From NCBI RefSeq assembly GCF_003293695.1, contig NZ_CP029556.1, positions 2,180,001-2,244,000 of the forward strand: a stretch of DNA of 64,000 nucleotides, given 5' to 3'. Under the pieces are notes generated by a model. It was not told the origin of the DNA. It searched no databases and saw only the letters and a program-made list of their open reading frames with translations. The DNA is from Lysobacter oculi (GTDB lineage Bacteria > Pseudomonadota > Gammaproteobacteria > Xanthomonadales > Xanthomonadaceae). The translations under genes were made by a program, and so were the position numbers. The number at the start of each line of letters is the position of its first letter. Position 1 is the stretch's first letter. Of the stretch, positions 7,909 to 18,100 are shown piece after piece.

Positions 7909-8883
7909 ATGAGCCATTCACCCGTCCTGGTCAGCGGCGCTGCCGGTTTCATCGGCGCGCACGTGATGCAGGCGCTGGCCGCGCGCGGCGACCGCGTGGT
8001 CGGCTTCGACAACTTCAACGACTACTACGATCCGCGGCTCAAGCGTGACCGCATCGCCGCGCTGTGCCCGGATGCCGACATCCGCACGCTGGACCTGGCC
8101 GACCGCGCTGGTCTCGAAGCGCTGTTCGACGAAGTGCAGCCGGCGCGCGTCATCCACCTCGCCGCGCAGGCCGGCGTGCGCTATTCGCTGCAGAACCCGC
8201 ACGCCTACGTCGACAGCAACCTGGCCGGCTTCGTCAACATGCTGGAATGCGCCCGCCATCGCGGCATCACGCATCTGGTCTATGCCAGTTCGTCGTCGGT
8301 GTATGGCGATTCGGCCACGCCGCCGTTCTCCGAAGACCAGCGCATCGACCAGCCGCGCTCGCTGTATGCGGCGACCAAGGCGGCCAACGAACTCATCGCC
8401 CACAGCTACGCGCATCTCTACGGCCTGCGTGCCACCGGCCTGCGCTTCTTCACCGTCTACGGGCCGTGGGGCCGGCCGGACATGGCGCCGCTGCTGTTCT
8501 CGCGCGCGGTGCTGGCGGGCCGGCCCATCGAGGTGTTCAACGAAGGCCGGATGCGCCGCGACTTCACCCACATCGGCGACATCGTGGCCGGCGTGCTGGG
8601 CGCGCTGGATGCACCGGCCGATGCCACGTCGCCGCATCGTGTCTTCAATCTCGGCAACCACACACCGGTGGAACTGGAGCATTTCATCGACGTGATCGAA
8701 CAGGCCGCCGGCCGTCGCGCCGAGCGCGTCTACAAGCCGATGCAGCCCGGCGACATGGTCGAGACGATGGCCGACACCCGCCGCGCGCGCGAGGCGTTCG
8801 GCTTCGAGCCGACCACGCCGATTGAACGCGGCCTGCCGCCAGTGGTCGAATGGTGCAGCGGATATTTCGGAGATCGCGCATGA
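7909..8883 (+). CDS. NAD-dependent epimerase (UDP-glucuronate 4-epimerase-like)
   Basis: A 324-residue extended short-chain dehydrogenase. The NAD loop GAAGFIG is at 10-16, the FDNFNDYYDPRLKRDR stretch follows, and the catalytic serine region YASSSSVYG (125-133) and YAATK (Y153, K157) are intact. The FDNFNDYYDP sequence is characteristic of UDP-glucuronate/UDP-galacturonate 4-epimerases, so it probably makes an acidic sugar nucleotide for surface polysaccharide; the exact substrate is inferred. It overlaps the downstream glycosyltransferase by 4 nt, and the third gene also overlaps, giving a tightly coupled trio. Confidence 0.88.
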   Translation: MSHSPVLVSGAAGFIGAHVMQALAARGDRVVGFDNFNDYYDPRLKRDRIAALCPDADIRTLDLADRAGLEALFDEVQPARVIHLAAQAGVRYSLQNPHAYVDSNLAGFVNMLECARHRGITHLVYASSSSVYGDSATPPFSEDQRIDQPRSLYAATKAANELIAHSYAHLYGLRATGLRFFTVYGPWGRPDMAPLLFSRAVLAGRPIEVFNEGRMRRDFTHIGDIVAGVLGALDAPADATSPHRVFNLGNHTPVELEHFIDVIEQAAGRRAERVYKPMQPGDMVETMADTRRAREAFGFEPTTPIERGLPPVVEWCSGYFGDRA

Positions 8884-9605
8884 GCGATGCGCCCCAGCTG
8901 TCGGTCGTGGTGCCGGTCTACAACGAGGAAGACAACGTCGCGCCGCTGGTCGGCGAGGTCGTCGCCGCGCTGCGCGGCGTCATCCCGTTCGAGATCGTCT
9001 ACGTCGATGACCTGTCGAAGGACGCCACGCTCGAACGCCTGCGCGCGCTGAAGGCGACGACGCCGGAACTGCGCGTGGTCCGCCACCTGTCCAACAGCGG
9101 GCAGAGCACGGCGATCCGCACCGGGATCAAGGCCGCGCGCGCGCCGTGGATCGCCACGCTCGATGGCGACGGCCAGAACGATCCGGCCGACATCCCCGGG
9201 CTGCTGGCGCAGCGTGCTTCCGCATCGCCGGACACCAAGCTGTTCGCCGGCTGGCGCGTCAACCGGCAGGATTCCGGCAGCAAGCGCTGGGCCTCGAAAT
9301 GGGCCAACGCGATCCGTTCGCGCATGCTGCGCGACGCCACGCCCGACACCGGCTGCGGCATCAAGCTGATCGAGCGCGAAGCGTTCCTCGACCTGCCGTA
9401 CTTCGACCACATGCACCGCTACCTGCCCGCGCTGATGCAGCGCGCCGGCTGGAAGACCGTGAGCGTGCCGGTCAACCACCGCCATCGCAGCAGCGGCGTG
9501 TCGAAGTACAACAACCTCAACCGGGCGCTGGTCGGCATCCGCGACCTGCGCGGCGTGGCGTGGCTGATCACGCGCAACCGCCGCACCGGCACCGAGGAAG
9601 TCTGA
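8880..9605 (+). CDS. Family 2 glycosyltransferase (DPM1/ArnC-like)
   Basis: A 241-residue GT-A glycosyltransferase. It opens with QLSVVVPVYNEEDNV, carries the nucleotide-sugar/metal site LDGDGQNDP (about residue 98) and the acceptor-side GCGIKLIERE and HRHRSSGVSKY motifs seen in dolichyl/undecaprenyl-phosphate sugar transferases. Unlike ArnC-type enzymes with C-terminal membrane helices it ends soon after the catalytic domain; the next gene, a small membrane protein translated by overlap (TGATG), may supply membrane anchoring (inference). It likely loads a sugar onto a lipid carrier. Confidence 0.88.
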   Translation: MSDAPQLSVVVPVYNEEDNVAPLVGEVVAALRGVIPFEIVYVDDLSKDATLERLRALKATTPELRVVRHLSNSGQSTAIRTGIKAARAPWIATLDGDGQNDPADIPGLLAQRASASPDTKLFAGWRVNRQDSGSKRWASKWANAIRSRMLRDATPDTGCGIKLIEREAFLDLPYFDHMHRYLPALMQRAGWKTVSVPVNHRHRSSGVSKYNNLNRALVGIRDLRGVAWLITRNRRTGTEEV

Positions 9606-9982
9606 TGTCGCTGCTGATCGCGCTTGCACAGGCCGCGCCGGAAGCCGCGCGCGGCGTCATGGACGCGCCGATCCGCTGGCTGGAATGGACCGGCATCCAC
9701 ATGTCGCCGTGGAAGCTGATCGGCTGGGTCGGCGCGCTGATGTTCGGTGGCCGCTGGCTGGTGCAGTTCATCGCCAGCAAGCGTGCGAAAAAGCCGGTGA
9801 TCCCGCGCCTGTTCTGGTACATGAGCATCGTCGGCAGCCTGATGACGCTCAGCTACTTCATCTTCGGCAAGAACGATTCGGTCGGCATCCTGCAGAACCT
9901 GTTCCCGACCTTCACCGCGCTCTACAGCCTGCATCTCGACATCCGCCATCGCGGCTGGAAGCGCGACCGCGCGGCGCACTGA
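9605..9982 (+). CDS. Lipid-A-disaccharide synthase N-terminal-like membrane protein
   Basis: A 125-residue membrane protein of the LAB_N family. It shows WKLIGWVGALMFGGRWLVQF, PRLFWYMSIVGSLMTLSYFIF and the GILQNLFPTFTALYSLHL segment, giving about three transmembrane helices. Members often sit beside DPM1-like glycosyltransferases in lipid A/undecaprenyl-sugar modification clusters, as here. No catalytic role is established. The ATG overlaps the glycosyltransferase stop by one base. It is the last gene of the epimerase-transferase-membrane protein unit. Confidence 0.85.
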   Translation: MSLLIALAQAAPEAARGVMDAPIRWLEWTGIHMSPWKLIGWVGALMFGGRWLVQFIASKRAKKPVIPRLFWYMSIVGSLMTLSYFIFGKNDSVGILQNLFPTFTALYSLHLDIRHRGWKRDRAAH

Positions 9983-9996
9983 GCGGCGCGGGCGGT

Positions 9997-10002
9997 TAGC
10001 AT
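9997..10002 (+). promoter_or_regulatory. Putative -10 element of the DUF885 gene
   Basis: TAGCAT, 22 nt before the ATG at 10025. Weak on its own. Confidence 0.3.
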
Positions 10003-10024
10003 CGACATCACCCTGTTCCGAGTG

Positions 10025-11848
10025 ATGTGGATGCCGATGTCGATGCCGATCAAGCCGCTTGCCCTCGCCTGCCTGTTCGCGCTGTCGCCGATGCTGGCGC
10101 CCGGCGTGCAGGCGCAGTCGCCCGCCCCATCCACCGCGGCCACTGCGCGCGCGTCGAACCCGACCGATGCGAAGTTCCGCGCGATCTACGAACGCGAATG
10201 GGCGTGGCGCCAGCAGCAGGCCGGCGGCGCGGGTGAGGAAGACAGCGCCTCGCCGCAGCTCAAGCTGCCCGATGTCTCGCCCGAGGCGCAGGCCGCGCGG
10301 CTCACGATGTGGGAAGGCGTGCTGCGCGCGCTTGATGGCATCGACCCGGCCAAGCTGTCGCCGGCCGAACGCATCAACTACCAGGTCTATCGCCCGCAGG
10401 TGGAGGACCTGGCCGCCGAAGTGCGTTTCCGCGACTACGAGATGCCGTTCAACGCGGACTCCTCGTTCTGGTCGTGGCTGGGCTTCATGGGCCAGCAGTC
10501 GCTGACGACGCCCGCGCAGTACCGCGCCTACATCGCCATGCTCGACGACGTGCCGCACTACTTCGACCAGCAGACCGCCAACATGCGCGCCGGCCTGGCG
10601 CGCGGTTTCAGCGTGCCGCGCGCGACGCTCGCCGGCCGCGACGCGTCGATCGCGCAGGTCGCGGAGTTGAAGGAGGCGGAGAAGGCGGCGCTGTACGGCC
10701 CGTTCCTGCGGATGCCGGCGACGATTCCTGCCACCGAGCAGGCGGCCCTGCGCGCCGAGGCCAGGCGTGCGATCAACGGCTCGGTGATTCCGGCCTACGC
10801 GAAGCTGCTCGCCTTCTTCCGTGACGAATACATGCCGAAGGCGCGCGCCACGCTCGCTGCCGAATCGATGCCCGACGGCGCGGCTTGGTACCGCCAGCAG
10901 ATCCGCCACTACACGACGCTCGATCTGCCGCCGGAGGCGATCCACCAGATCGGCCTGAAGGAGGTGGCGTCGATCCGCGCCGAGATGGAGGCGATCATCG
11001 ACCAGGTCGGTTTCACCGGCCGCTCGAAGGAAACCCGCTTCCAGAACTTCCTTGCCTTCCTGCGCACCGACCCGCGCTTCTACGCGAAGACGCCGCAGGC
11101 CCTGCTCGACCGCGCCGCGTGGATCTCCAAGCGGGTCGATGGCGAGGTCGGCAAGATCATCGGCAAGCTGCCGCGCGGGCGCTTCGCCATCGTCGAGGTG
11201 CCGCCGGACATCGCGCCGTTCTGGACCGCCGGCCGTGGTGGTGCCAGCACCTATTGGCTCAACACCTACGACCTGCCCTCGCGCCCGCTCTACAACCTGC
11301 CGGCGCTGACCCTGCACGAATCCTCGCCCGGGCACTCGCTGCAGGGCTCGCTGGTGATGGAGATGGGCGAGGTGCCCGGCTTCCGCAGGGAATACATCAG
11401 CGCCTACGGCGAGGGCTGGGGCCTGTATTCGGAGTGGCTGGGCAAGGAGATGGGCATCTACGAGACGCCCTACGAGGATTTCGGGCGGCTGACCTATGCG
11501 ATGTGGCGGGCCTGCCGGCTGGTCATCGACACCGGTATCCACCACAAGGGCTGGACCCGCGACCAGGCCATCGCCTACCTGCGCGACAACACCGCGCTCT
11601 CCCGGCACGAAGTGACGACCGAGGTCGACCGCTACATCAGCTGGCCGGCGCAGGCGCTCTCCTACAAGCTGGGCGAGCTGGCGATCATGAAGCTGCGCCG
11701 CGAAGCCGAGGCCGAACTGGGCCCGAAATTCGACGTCCGTGCCTTCCACGACGCCGTGCTGGCGCCGGGCTCGGTGCCGCTGCCGGTGCTGGAGGCGGAG
11801 GTCCGCGCCTGGATCGCCCGCGCCAAGGCGGCCCCGGCCAAGGGCTGA
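10025..11848 (+). CDS. DUF885 family secreted peptidase-like protein
   Basis: A 607-residue exported protein. The N-terminus is a signal peptide (PIKPLALACLFALSPMLAPGVQAQ). The DUF885 hallmark HESSPGH is near residue 431, followed by a YGEGWGLYSEWLG segment; these resemble the HExxH plus downstream glutamate arrangement of zinc peptidases, and the family is regarded as putative metallopeptidases. It probably acts in the periplasm, with unknown substrate. Several in-frame starts (GTG 10022, ATG 10025, 10031, 10037, 10043) are possible; all leave the signal peptide intact. It is monocistronic as far as I can see. Confidence 0.88.
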   Translation: MWMPMSMPIKPLALACLFALSPMLAPGVQAQSPAPSTAATARASNPTDAKFRAIYEREWAWRQQQAGGAGEEDSASPQLKLPDVSPEAQAARLTMWEGVLRALDGIDPAKLSPAERINYQVYRPQVEDLAAEVRFRDYEMPFNADSSFWSWLGFMGQQSLTTPAQYRAYIAMLDDVPHYFDQQTANMRAGLARGFSVPRATLAGRDASIAQVAELKEAEKAALYGPFLRMPATIPATEQAALRAEARRAINGSVIPAYAKLLAFFRDEYMPKARATLAAESMPDGAAWYRQQIRHYTTLDLPPEAIHQIGLKEVASIRAEMEAIIDQVGFTGRSKETRFQNFLAFLRTDPRFYAKTPQALLDRAAWISKRVDGEVGKIIGKLPRGRFAIVEVPPDIAPFWTAGRGGASTYWLNTYDLPSRPLYNLPALTLHESSPGHSLQGSLVMEMGEVPGFRREYISAYGEGWGLYSEWLGKEMGIYETPYEDFGRLTYAMWRACRLVIDTGIHHKGWTRDQAIAYLRDNTALSRHEVTTEVDRYISWPAQALSYKLGELAIMKLRREAEAELGPKFDVRAFHDAVLAPGSVPLPVLEAEVRAWIARAKAAPAKG

Positions 11849-12055
11849 GCCCGGCCCCGGCCGATCCGCCGGGTTGCCAGCGCCGCCTTCTTAGGGCATC
11901 ATGCCCGGCTCCCTGCGTCCGCCATCCGGCGGGCCGAGCCGGCAGCGCGATCCCGGCCCGCAGGTTATCGCCCGCATCGCGCGGCAGCCGCAAGGCCGCC
12001 GGGGCCGCCGCCGTCCGGGCTATGGACGGCATCCACGGACACAAGAGAGGTGCTC

Positions 12056-12292
12056 ATGTCCCGCCAATGCCAAGTGACCGGCAAGCGTACCGTGACGGGT
12101 AACAACGTCTCGCACGCGATGAACAAGACCCGCCGCCGTTTCATGCCCAATCTCCACGAACGCCGCTTCTGGGTGGCTTCCGAGAACCGCTGGGTGAAGC
12201 TGCGCGTTTCCACCAAGGCCCTGCGCACCATCGACAAGAACGGCATCGACGCCGTCCTCGCCGACCTCCGTGCCCGTGGCGAAAAGATCTAA
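12056..12292 (+). CDS. rpmB: 50S ribosomal protein L28
   Basis: A 78-residue L28 protein. The N-terminus [28 protein letters not shown] is unmistakable for L28 of proteobacteria. A strong AAGAGAGG ribosome site lies just upstream and selects the ATG at 12056. rpmG follows after 12 nt and the pair ends in an intrinsic terminator, the common bacterial L28-L33 operon. The 207-nt leader from 11849 is GC-rich with several short inverted repeats; I cannot assign it a function. Confidence 0.97.
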   Translation: MSRQCQVTGKRTVTGNNVSHAMNKTRRRFMPNLHERRFWVASENRWVKLRVSTKALRTIDKNGIDAVLADLRARGEKI

Positions 12293-12304
12293 GGAGTCCC
12301 GACC

Positions 12305-12469
12305 ATGCCGTCCAAGCGCGACAAGATCCGCCTGATTTCCTCGGAAGGAACGGGTCACTTCTACACCACCGACAAGAACAAGAAGAACACGCCCGGCAAG
12401 ATGGAGATGAAGAAGTACGATCCCGTCGTCCGCAAGCACGTGATCTACAAGGAAGGCAAGATCAAGTAA
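12305..12469 (+). CDS. rpmG: 50S ribosomal protein L33
   Basis: A 54-residue L33 protein (starts [20 protein letters not shown], ends VIYKEGKIK). It has no CxxC pairs, so it is the zinc-independent form. An AAGGAG ribosome site is 8 nt upstream. It is co-transcribed with rpmB and ended by the terminator at 12494. Confidence 0.97.
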   Translation: MPSKRDKIRLISSEGTGHFYTTDKNKKNTPGKMEMKKYDPVVRKHVIYKEGKIK

Positions 12470-12493
12470 GCCTTCCGCTTGTTGGAGCCGCAG

Positions 12494-12520
12494 AAACCCG
12501 CCGCGAGGCGGGTTTTTGTT
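12494..12520 (+). terminator. Terminator of rpmB-rpmG
   Basis: Perfect 9-bp stem AAACCCGCC/GGCGGGTTT with a GCGA tetraloop, followed by a T-rich tail. It begins 25 nt after the rpmG stop. Confidence 0.92.
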
Positions 12521-12538
12521 TGCCTGCCGGCGGCGCGC

Positions 12539-13168
12539 TCAGCCGGTGGTGGCTGGCCAGCCCAAGCGCTCGAACGCCAGCCAGCACGCGCCCACCGTGG
12601 CCGCATCCCCCAGGGCCGTATGCCGACCCATGACCGGCACGCCGAGGCGGTCGCAGAGGTGGACGAAGTCGAGCTCCGGCGGCGCGTCCGGCGCCTGTCG
12701 CCGCTGCGCCCGCGCGATCTCGTCGGCCAGGTCGATGCGCGGGTTGGGCAGCGGGAAGCCGGCGACCGCGCGCGCATGCGGCGCGAGCATGTCCAGGTCG
12801 AAGCCGAGGTGGTAGCCCAGCAGCGTGCGCGGCCCCAGCCATGCCAGGAATTCGCGCACGGCGGTGGTGACCGAGGCGCCATCCGCCGCCTCGTCCGGGG
12901 TGATGCGGTGGTGGCGGATCGATTCGATGCCGAACGCGCGGTCCGGGCGGATCCGCCGCTCGAAGCGCTCCGACAGCCGCACCTGCCCCGCACGCACCGG
13001 CACCGCCGCGAGGCTGAGGATGTGGTCGCTGGCCGGGTCCAGGCCGGTGGTTTCCAGATCCAGGCTGACCCACTCGTCCGCCGGAGCGGGCGCAAGCAGC
13101 GCCGCCCACGCGCCTTCGCCATGGCGTCGGCGCCACCACCAGCGCTGCAGCGGGCCGGCGCCGTTCAT
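12539..13168 (-). CDS. DnaQ-like 3'-5' exonuclease
   Basis: A 209-residue DEDDh exonuclease of the DNA polymerase III epsilon type. D37 and E39 lie in SLDLETTGLD, a middle motif (GYHLGFDLDML) supplies the second aspartate, and HTALGDA carries the final histidine and aspartate. It is not the replicative DnaQ, since its N-terminus is different and no clamp-binding tail is evident. It overlaps the CBS/nucleotidyltransferase gene by 4 nt. Exonuclease/DUF294 pairs are often encoded near acetate permease or CrbS-type sensor genes, exactly the context seen here. Confidence 0.9.
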   Translation of the reverse strand: MNGAGPLQRWWWRRRHGEGAWAALLAPAPADEWVSLDLETTGLDPASDHILSLAAVPVRAGQVRLSERFERRIRPDRAFGIESIRHHRITPDEAADGASVTTAVREFLAWLGPRTLLGYHLGFDLDMLAPHARAVAGFPLPNPRIDLADEIARAQRRQAPDAPPELDFVHLCDRLGVPVMGRHTALGDAATVGACWLAFERLGWPATTG

Positions 13169-14988
13169 TCGACCAGGTGGAAGACGTGCTTGAGGTGTTG
13201 GCGGAAATCCTTCGCCACCCGCAACGCATCGCGCAGCAGTTCGCGGTCGAGCCGGCGCAGCGCATCGGCGTGGATGAAGTTTTCGGGCGCGCGGTCGGCG
13301 TCGAGCGCGGCCAGTTGCGCATCCAGCCGCAGCCGCTGGAACACCGCGAGCGCCTGCGGCAGGTCGCGGCCGAGATCGTGGGGGAGATGCCCGGCTTCGG
13401 CCAGCGCCGCGCAGCGCGCGAAGCTGTTGCGCTCACGGACGCCATGTTTCAGCGCCAAACAGCGCAGCCCATGTACCACCGGGAACACGCCGCCCTTCTT
13501 GATGTCGGTGCCGTGGTCGTCGCCGCGCACCTGGCCGAACAGCGTCAGCGGCGTATCGAAGGGCAGGATGGCCGCCGCCAGCTGGTTGAGCAGACGGTCG
13601 TCGCCGCCCAGTTCGGCCAGCGATGCCGCGACCGGCGCGAACAAAGCCGGATTGCCGGCCACCGGTCGCGCGTCGAGCGCGATGGCCAGGTCCAGCGCCG
13701 CCTCGGGCGAATGCAGCCAGCGCCACTCGCCGATCCGCGTGCGCCACGCGCTTTCATCCATGCGCCAGGCCGGATTGCGCGCCATCACCCCGCCCGGGCA
13801 CGGCGGGTAGCCGACCTCGCCCAGGGCATCGCCGAACCGCTGCATCGCCTCGTCCAGACCCGGCCAGTCCAGCCCGTCGGCGACGATCAGCGCGTTGTCC
13901 TGGTCGGTCTTGAGCAGCTGTTCGCTGCGGCCTTCGCTTCCCATTACCAGCAGGCACAGGCGGTCGTGGAATTCGGGCGGCACCACCTGTTCGAACAGGC
14001 GCTGGATGATGCGGCTGTTGAGCGCGCTGACCAGCTCCATCAGCGTGGCGATGCGGGCGCCCTGCGCATGCAGGGTGCGGATGAGGCGGTCCATGCCGCG
14101 CGCGGCGTCGGCGATCTCGGCCGGGGTGCGGGCGCGCGACAACCGCAGGCTGATCAGGTGCGAGTGGCTGGCGTAATGCGACAGCACTTCGGCCATGCCG
14201 AGGGTGCCGATGACCGCTTCGCCCTCGCGCACCACCACGCGTTCCACCTGGCGCTCGGTCATCACCACCAGCGCCTGGAACAGCACGTCTTCGCGGCGCA
14301 CGCCGATCAGCGGGCGATGCGCGAGCGGGCCGACCGCATCCGAAGGCGCGCGGCCTTCCAGCGTCAACGCTTCCAGCAGGTCGGTGCGGGTGACGATGCC
14401 GGGGCCGTCGAACGCCGCGTCATCGACCAGCAGACAATCGACCCGTTTTTCCCGCAGCAGGCGCGAGGCGGCATCGATGCCGGCGTTGGCGTCGATGCGC
14501 TCGGCGGGCGCGAGCTGGGCGTCGCCGACCTGGGTGATCATCAGTTCGGCGAGTTCGGAATCACGGCCGCGGTTGCGGTTGGCCAGCTGGCCCTTGGCCG
14601 AGAGGCCTTCGTTGAAGTAGGCGCGGAAGGCGGGATGGGCGTCGATGAGCGCGCGGAACAGATCGGCGGGGATGAGGAACAGCAGCGCGTCGCTTTCCGC
14701 GCGGTAGCTGTGGCGCGCGCGCCCGGCCATCACCGCCCAGGCGCCGAAGACATCGCCCGGACCATAGTCGCCGAAGCGCCGCTCGTGGCCGGCGGCATCC
14801 AGCTCGAAGGCCTGGATGCGGCCCTTCAGCACCACCACCGCGTGCGGCGAGGGCTTGCCCGCCTCGATCAGGAGATCGCCGGCGCGGTGGAAGGCGAGGT
14901 CGACGCCGGCCGCCAGCCGCGCGCGTCCGGCATCGTCGAGCAGGTCGAACGGCGGGATCGTCAGATCAAGGCCGGGGACGCTGTCCAT
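13165..14988 (-). CDS. Cyclic-nucleotide-binding/CBS/DUF294 nucleotidyltransferase-like protein
   Basis: A 607-residue putative signal-transduction protein. Domains in order: a cyclic-nucleotide-binding fold (about 10-125), paired CBS domains (about 150-275), a DUF294 nucleotidyltransferase core with GSEGRSEQLLKTDQDNAL at 350-367 (the expected G-S-x-x-R...D.D metal site), and a DUF294 C-terminal region (about 470-600). Such proteins are thought to sense nucleotides and modify a target, but no substrate is known. It is co-translated with the DnaQ-like exonuclease and diverges from the CrbS-like sensor kinase, suggesting a role in acetate or carbon-state signalling (inference). Confidence 0.88.
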   Translation of the reverse strand: MDSVPGLDLTIPPFDLLDDAGRARLAAGVDLAFHRAGDLLIEAGKPSPHAVVVLKGRIQAFELDAAGHERRFGDYGPGDVFGAWAVMAGRARHSYRAESDALLFLIPADLFRALIDAHPAFRAYFNEGLSAKGQLANRNRGRDSELAELMITQVGDAQLAPAERIDANAGIDAASRLLREKRVDCLLVDDAAFDGPGIVTRTDLLEALTLEGRAPSDAVGPLAHRPLIGVRREDVLFQALVVMTERQVERVVVREGEAVIGTLGMAEVLSHYASHSHLISLRLSRARTPAEIADAARGMDRLIRTLHAQGARIATLMELVSALNSRIIQRLFEQVVPPEFHDRLCLLVMGSEGRSEQLLKTDQDNALIVADGLDWPGLDEAMQRFGDALGEVGYPPCPGGVMARNPAWRMDESAWRTRIGEWRWLHSPEAALDLAIALDARPVAGNPALFAPVAASLAELGGDDRLLNQLAAAILPFDTPLTLFGQVRGDDHGTDIKKGGVFPVVHGLRCLALKHGVRERNSFARCAALAEAGHLPHDLGRDLPQALAVFQRLRLDAQLAALDADRAPENFIHADALRRLDRELLRDALRVAKDFRQHLKHVFHLVE

Positions 14989-15083
14989 CGCAATGACTCA
15001 CGGGAATCCATTGGCATTCTGGCACCGGCGCATCGCCATCACCCTTCGACTTTCGGCGGGTCCGGCCCTGCGTGCCTGCCGCG

Positions 15084-15089
15084 TACACT
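15084..15089 (+). promoter_or_regulatory. Putative -10 element of the sensor kinase gene
   Basis: TACACT in the context GCGTACACTC, identical in core to the box in front of exonuclease III (TGCGTACACT at 2111-2120). Leader of about 20 nt to the ATG at 15117. Confidence 0.45.
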
Positions 15090-15116
15090 CCGGCCATCAC
15101 CCCATCGCCCACCACG

Positions 15117-18100
15117 ATGATCCCGAGCTGGACGCTGCTGCTGATCTCGGCCTTGTACGTGGCGCTGCTGTTCGCGGTGGCGACCTGGGGCGAGCGCAGC
15201 GCGATGCCGGCGCGGCTCAGGCGCCTGCGTCCGGCGATCTATGCGCTGGCGCTGGCGGTGTACTGCTCGTCGTGGACGTTCTATGGCACGGTGGGCACGG
15301 CGGCGCGGACCGGCTGGGGCTTCCTGCCGATCTATCTCGGTCCGGTGCTGTTGCTGGTGTTCGGCTGGCGCATCCTGGAACGGCTGATCCTGATCAGCGA
15401 CGAACACCGCATCGTCTCCATCGCCGACTTCCTGTCGTCGCGCTATGGCCGCGTGCCCGGACTCGCCGCGCTGGTGGCAGTGCTGGCGCTGGTCGCGGCG
15501 GTGCCCTACGTCAGCCTGCAGTACAAGGCGGTGGCGATGAGCGTGGGCGTGCTGGCCGGCACGCCGGTCGCCGGCAACGAGGTGCTGGCCGATCCCGCGC
15601 TGTATGTCGCGCTGGCCTTGGCGCTGTTCGCCATCCTGTTCGGTACCCGCCGCACCGATGCCACCGAGCACCATCGCGGCATGGTGCTGGCGGTCGCGCT
15701 GGAATCGCTGCTGAAGCTGCTGGCCTTCGTCGCGGTCGGGCTGTTCGCGCTCTGGCACCTGCCGGGCGAAGACGTGCTGCCCGTTCGCGTGGCGGAAGCG
15801 GCGCGCAGCATGGCGGCCAAGCCGGTGCCGGGCGGCGTGCTGGCGCAGACCTTGATCGCCTTCCTCGCCATCGTCTGCCTGCCGCGCCAGTTCCATGTCG
15901 CGGTGGTGGAGTGCGAGGACGTGCGCGACCTGCGCGTGGCGCGCTGGCTGTTCGGTGGCTACCTGCTGCTGTTCTCGCTGCTGGTGCTGCCGCTCAGCCT
16001 GACCGGCAGCGCCCTGTTCGCCGGCAGCGCCGTGTCGCCCGACAGCTATGTGCTGGCGATGCCGATGCATTTCGGCCAGGACTGGCTGGCATTGGCCGCC
16101 TATCTGGGCGGGTTTTCCGCCGCCACCGGCATGGTGATCATGGCCAGCATCGCGCTGGCGACGATGGTCAGCAACGATCTGGTGATGCCGGTGCTGCTGC
16201 GCCTGCGTGGCAGTCGCGCGGCACGTGTCGCCATCGACCAGCAGGTGCTGTGGGTGCGTCGCGGCACCATCATCGCGCTCGCCCTGATGGCCTTCGCCTA
16301 CCACCGCGCGGTACGTGGCCACGGCAGTCTGGCCGAATACGGATTGCTGGCCTTCGCCGCCGTCGCCCAGTTCGCCCCGGCGCTGATCGGCGGCCTGTTC
16401 TGGCGCGGCGCCAGCCGGCAGGGCGCGCTGGCCGGTACCAGCATCGGCGCGCTGCTCTGGGCCTACACCTTGTTCCTGCCCTCGCTGGTGCACAGCGGCT
16501 GGCTCGAACTGGGCGACTGGCAACGCCATGGCCCGTTCGGCATCGGCTGGCTCAAGCCCGAGCAGCTGTTCGGGATGCAGGGCTGGGATGCGCTGACCCA
16601 TGGCGTGTTCTGGTCGCTGCTGGTCAACGTGTCGGTGTTCGTATGGGTGTCGATGCGGCGGCGGCCGCGCCTCCGCGAACACCTGATGGCGACATCGTTC
16701 CTCGATCCCTATGCGCAGCGCACCTCGCTCGAAGCCGGCGGCCATGCCGGCAACCTGCGCATCGGCGATCTCATCGCGCTGGCCGAACGCATCGTGGGCG
16801 AACGCAGCGCGCAACGCGCCTTCGACGAACTCCGCGCGGAGACCGGCCAGCCGCTGCCGCCGGATGCCTTCGCCGACCGCGGCCTGATCCAGTTCACCGA
16901 ACGCCTGATGGCCTCGGCGATCGGTGCCGACTCCGCCCGCCTCACGCTCACCAGCGCGCTGCGCGGCTCCGGCATGGAGCTGGGCGAAGTGGTGCACCTG
17001 CTCGACCAGGCCGGCCAGGAACTGCGCTTCAACCGGCAGATGCTGCTGACCACGCTGGAGAACATCGCGCAGGGCGTGAGCGTGGTCGATGCCGACATGC
17101 GGCTGGTGACCTGGAACCGCCCCTACCAGGCGATGTTCGGCTACCCGGATTCGATGCTCTATGTCGGCCGCCCGGTCGCCGACCTGATCGGCTGGAATGC
17201 CGAACGCGGCGAGATGGGATCGGGCGATGTGGCCTCGCAGATCGAGCGCCGCCTCGCGCATCTGCGCGCCGGCACGCCGCATGTGTTCGAGCGCGTGCGT
17301 GCCAACGGCCAGGTGATCGAGATGCGCGGCCAGCCGCTGCCCGATGGCGGCTACGTCACCACCTACAGCGACGTCACCGCCTACAAGCAGGTGGAACGCG
17401 CGCTGATCGAATCAAACGAAACGCTGGAGCAGCGCGTCGAGGCACGCACCCGCGAGGCCGAGGCCGCGCAGCAGTCCAAGAGCCGCTTCCTCGCCGCCGT
17501 CGGCCATGACCTGCTGCAGCCGCTGAACGCCGCGCGGCTGTTCACCAGCGCGATGCGCGAGGTGGATGAGGAAGCGGAAGTCCGCCGGCTCGGTGAACGC
17601 GTCGATGCGTCCCTGCGGGCCGCCGAAGACCTGCTCGACGGCCTGCTCGACATCTCCCGGCTCGATGCCAATGAACTGAAGCCGGAGATCGCCCCCTTCG
17701 ATGCCGGCGACCTGCTGCGCGAACTCGCCGCGCAGTACGCGCCGATCGCGCAGAAGCGCGGCCTCGCATTGCGCGTGCATGCCGCGCCCGGCACCGTGGT
17801 GATGAGCGACCGCCGTCTGCTGCGTCGCGCGTTGCAGAACTTCATCGCCAATGCCATGCGCTACACCCGCGAGGGCGGCGTGCTGCTGGCCGCGCGCAGG
17901 CGCGGCGATGACGTGCTGCTGCAGGTCTGGGACAGTGGCGTCGGCATCCCGTCGCATCACCTCGGGCAGATCTTCGAGGAGTTCCGCCGCTTCGCCCAGC
18001 CCGGCCAGGGCGAACGCGGGCTGGGGCTGGGCCTGTCGATCTGCCAGCGCATCGCGCGCACGCTCGACCACCGGCTTGAAGTGCATTCGCGGGTCGGCCA

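Noticed and set aside
15039..17282. A 747-codon open frame on the minus strand opposite the sensor kinase
   Set aside because: His/Gln/Arg-rich shadow with no motif; the plus strand encodes a complete multidomain kinase. The long opposite-strand frames at 30903-33674, 36753-38534, 50873-53515 and 55282-57912 are rejected for the same reason.
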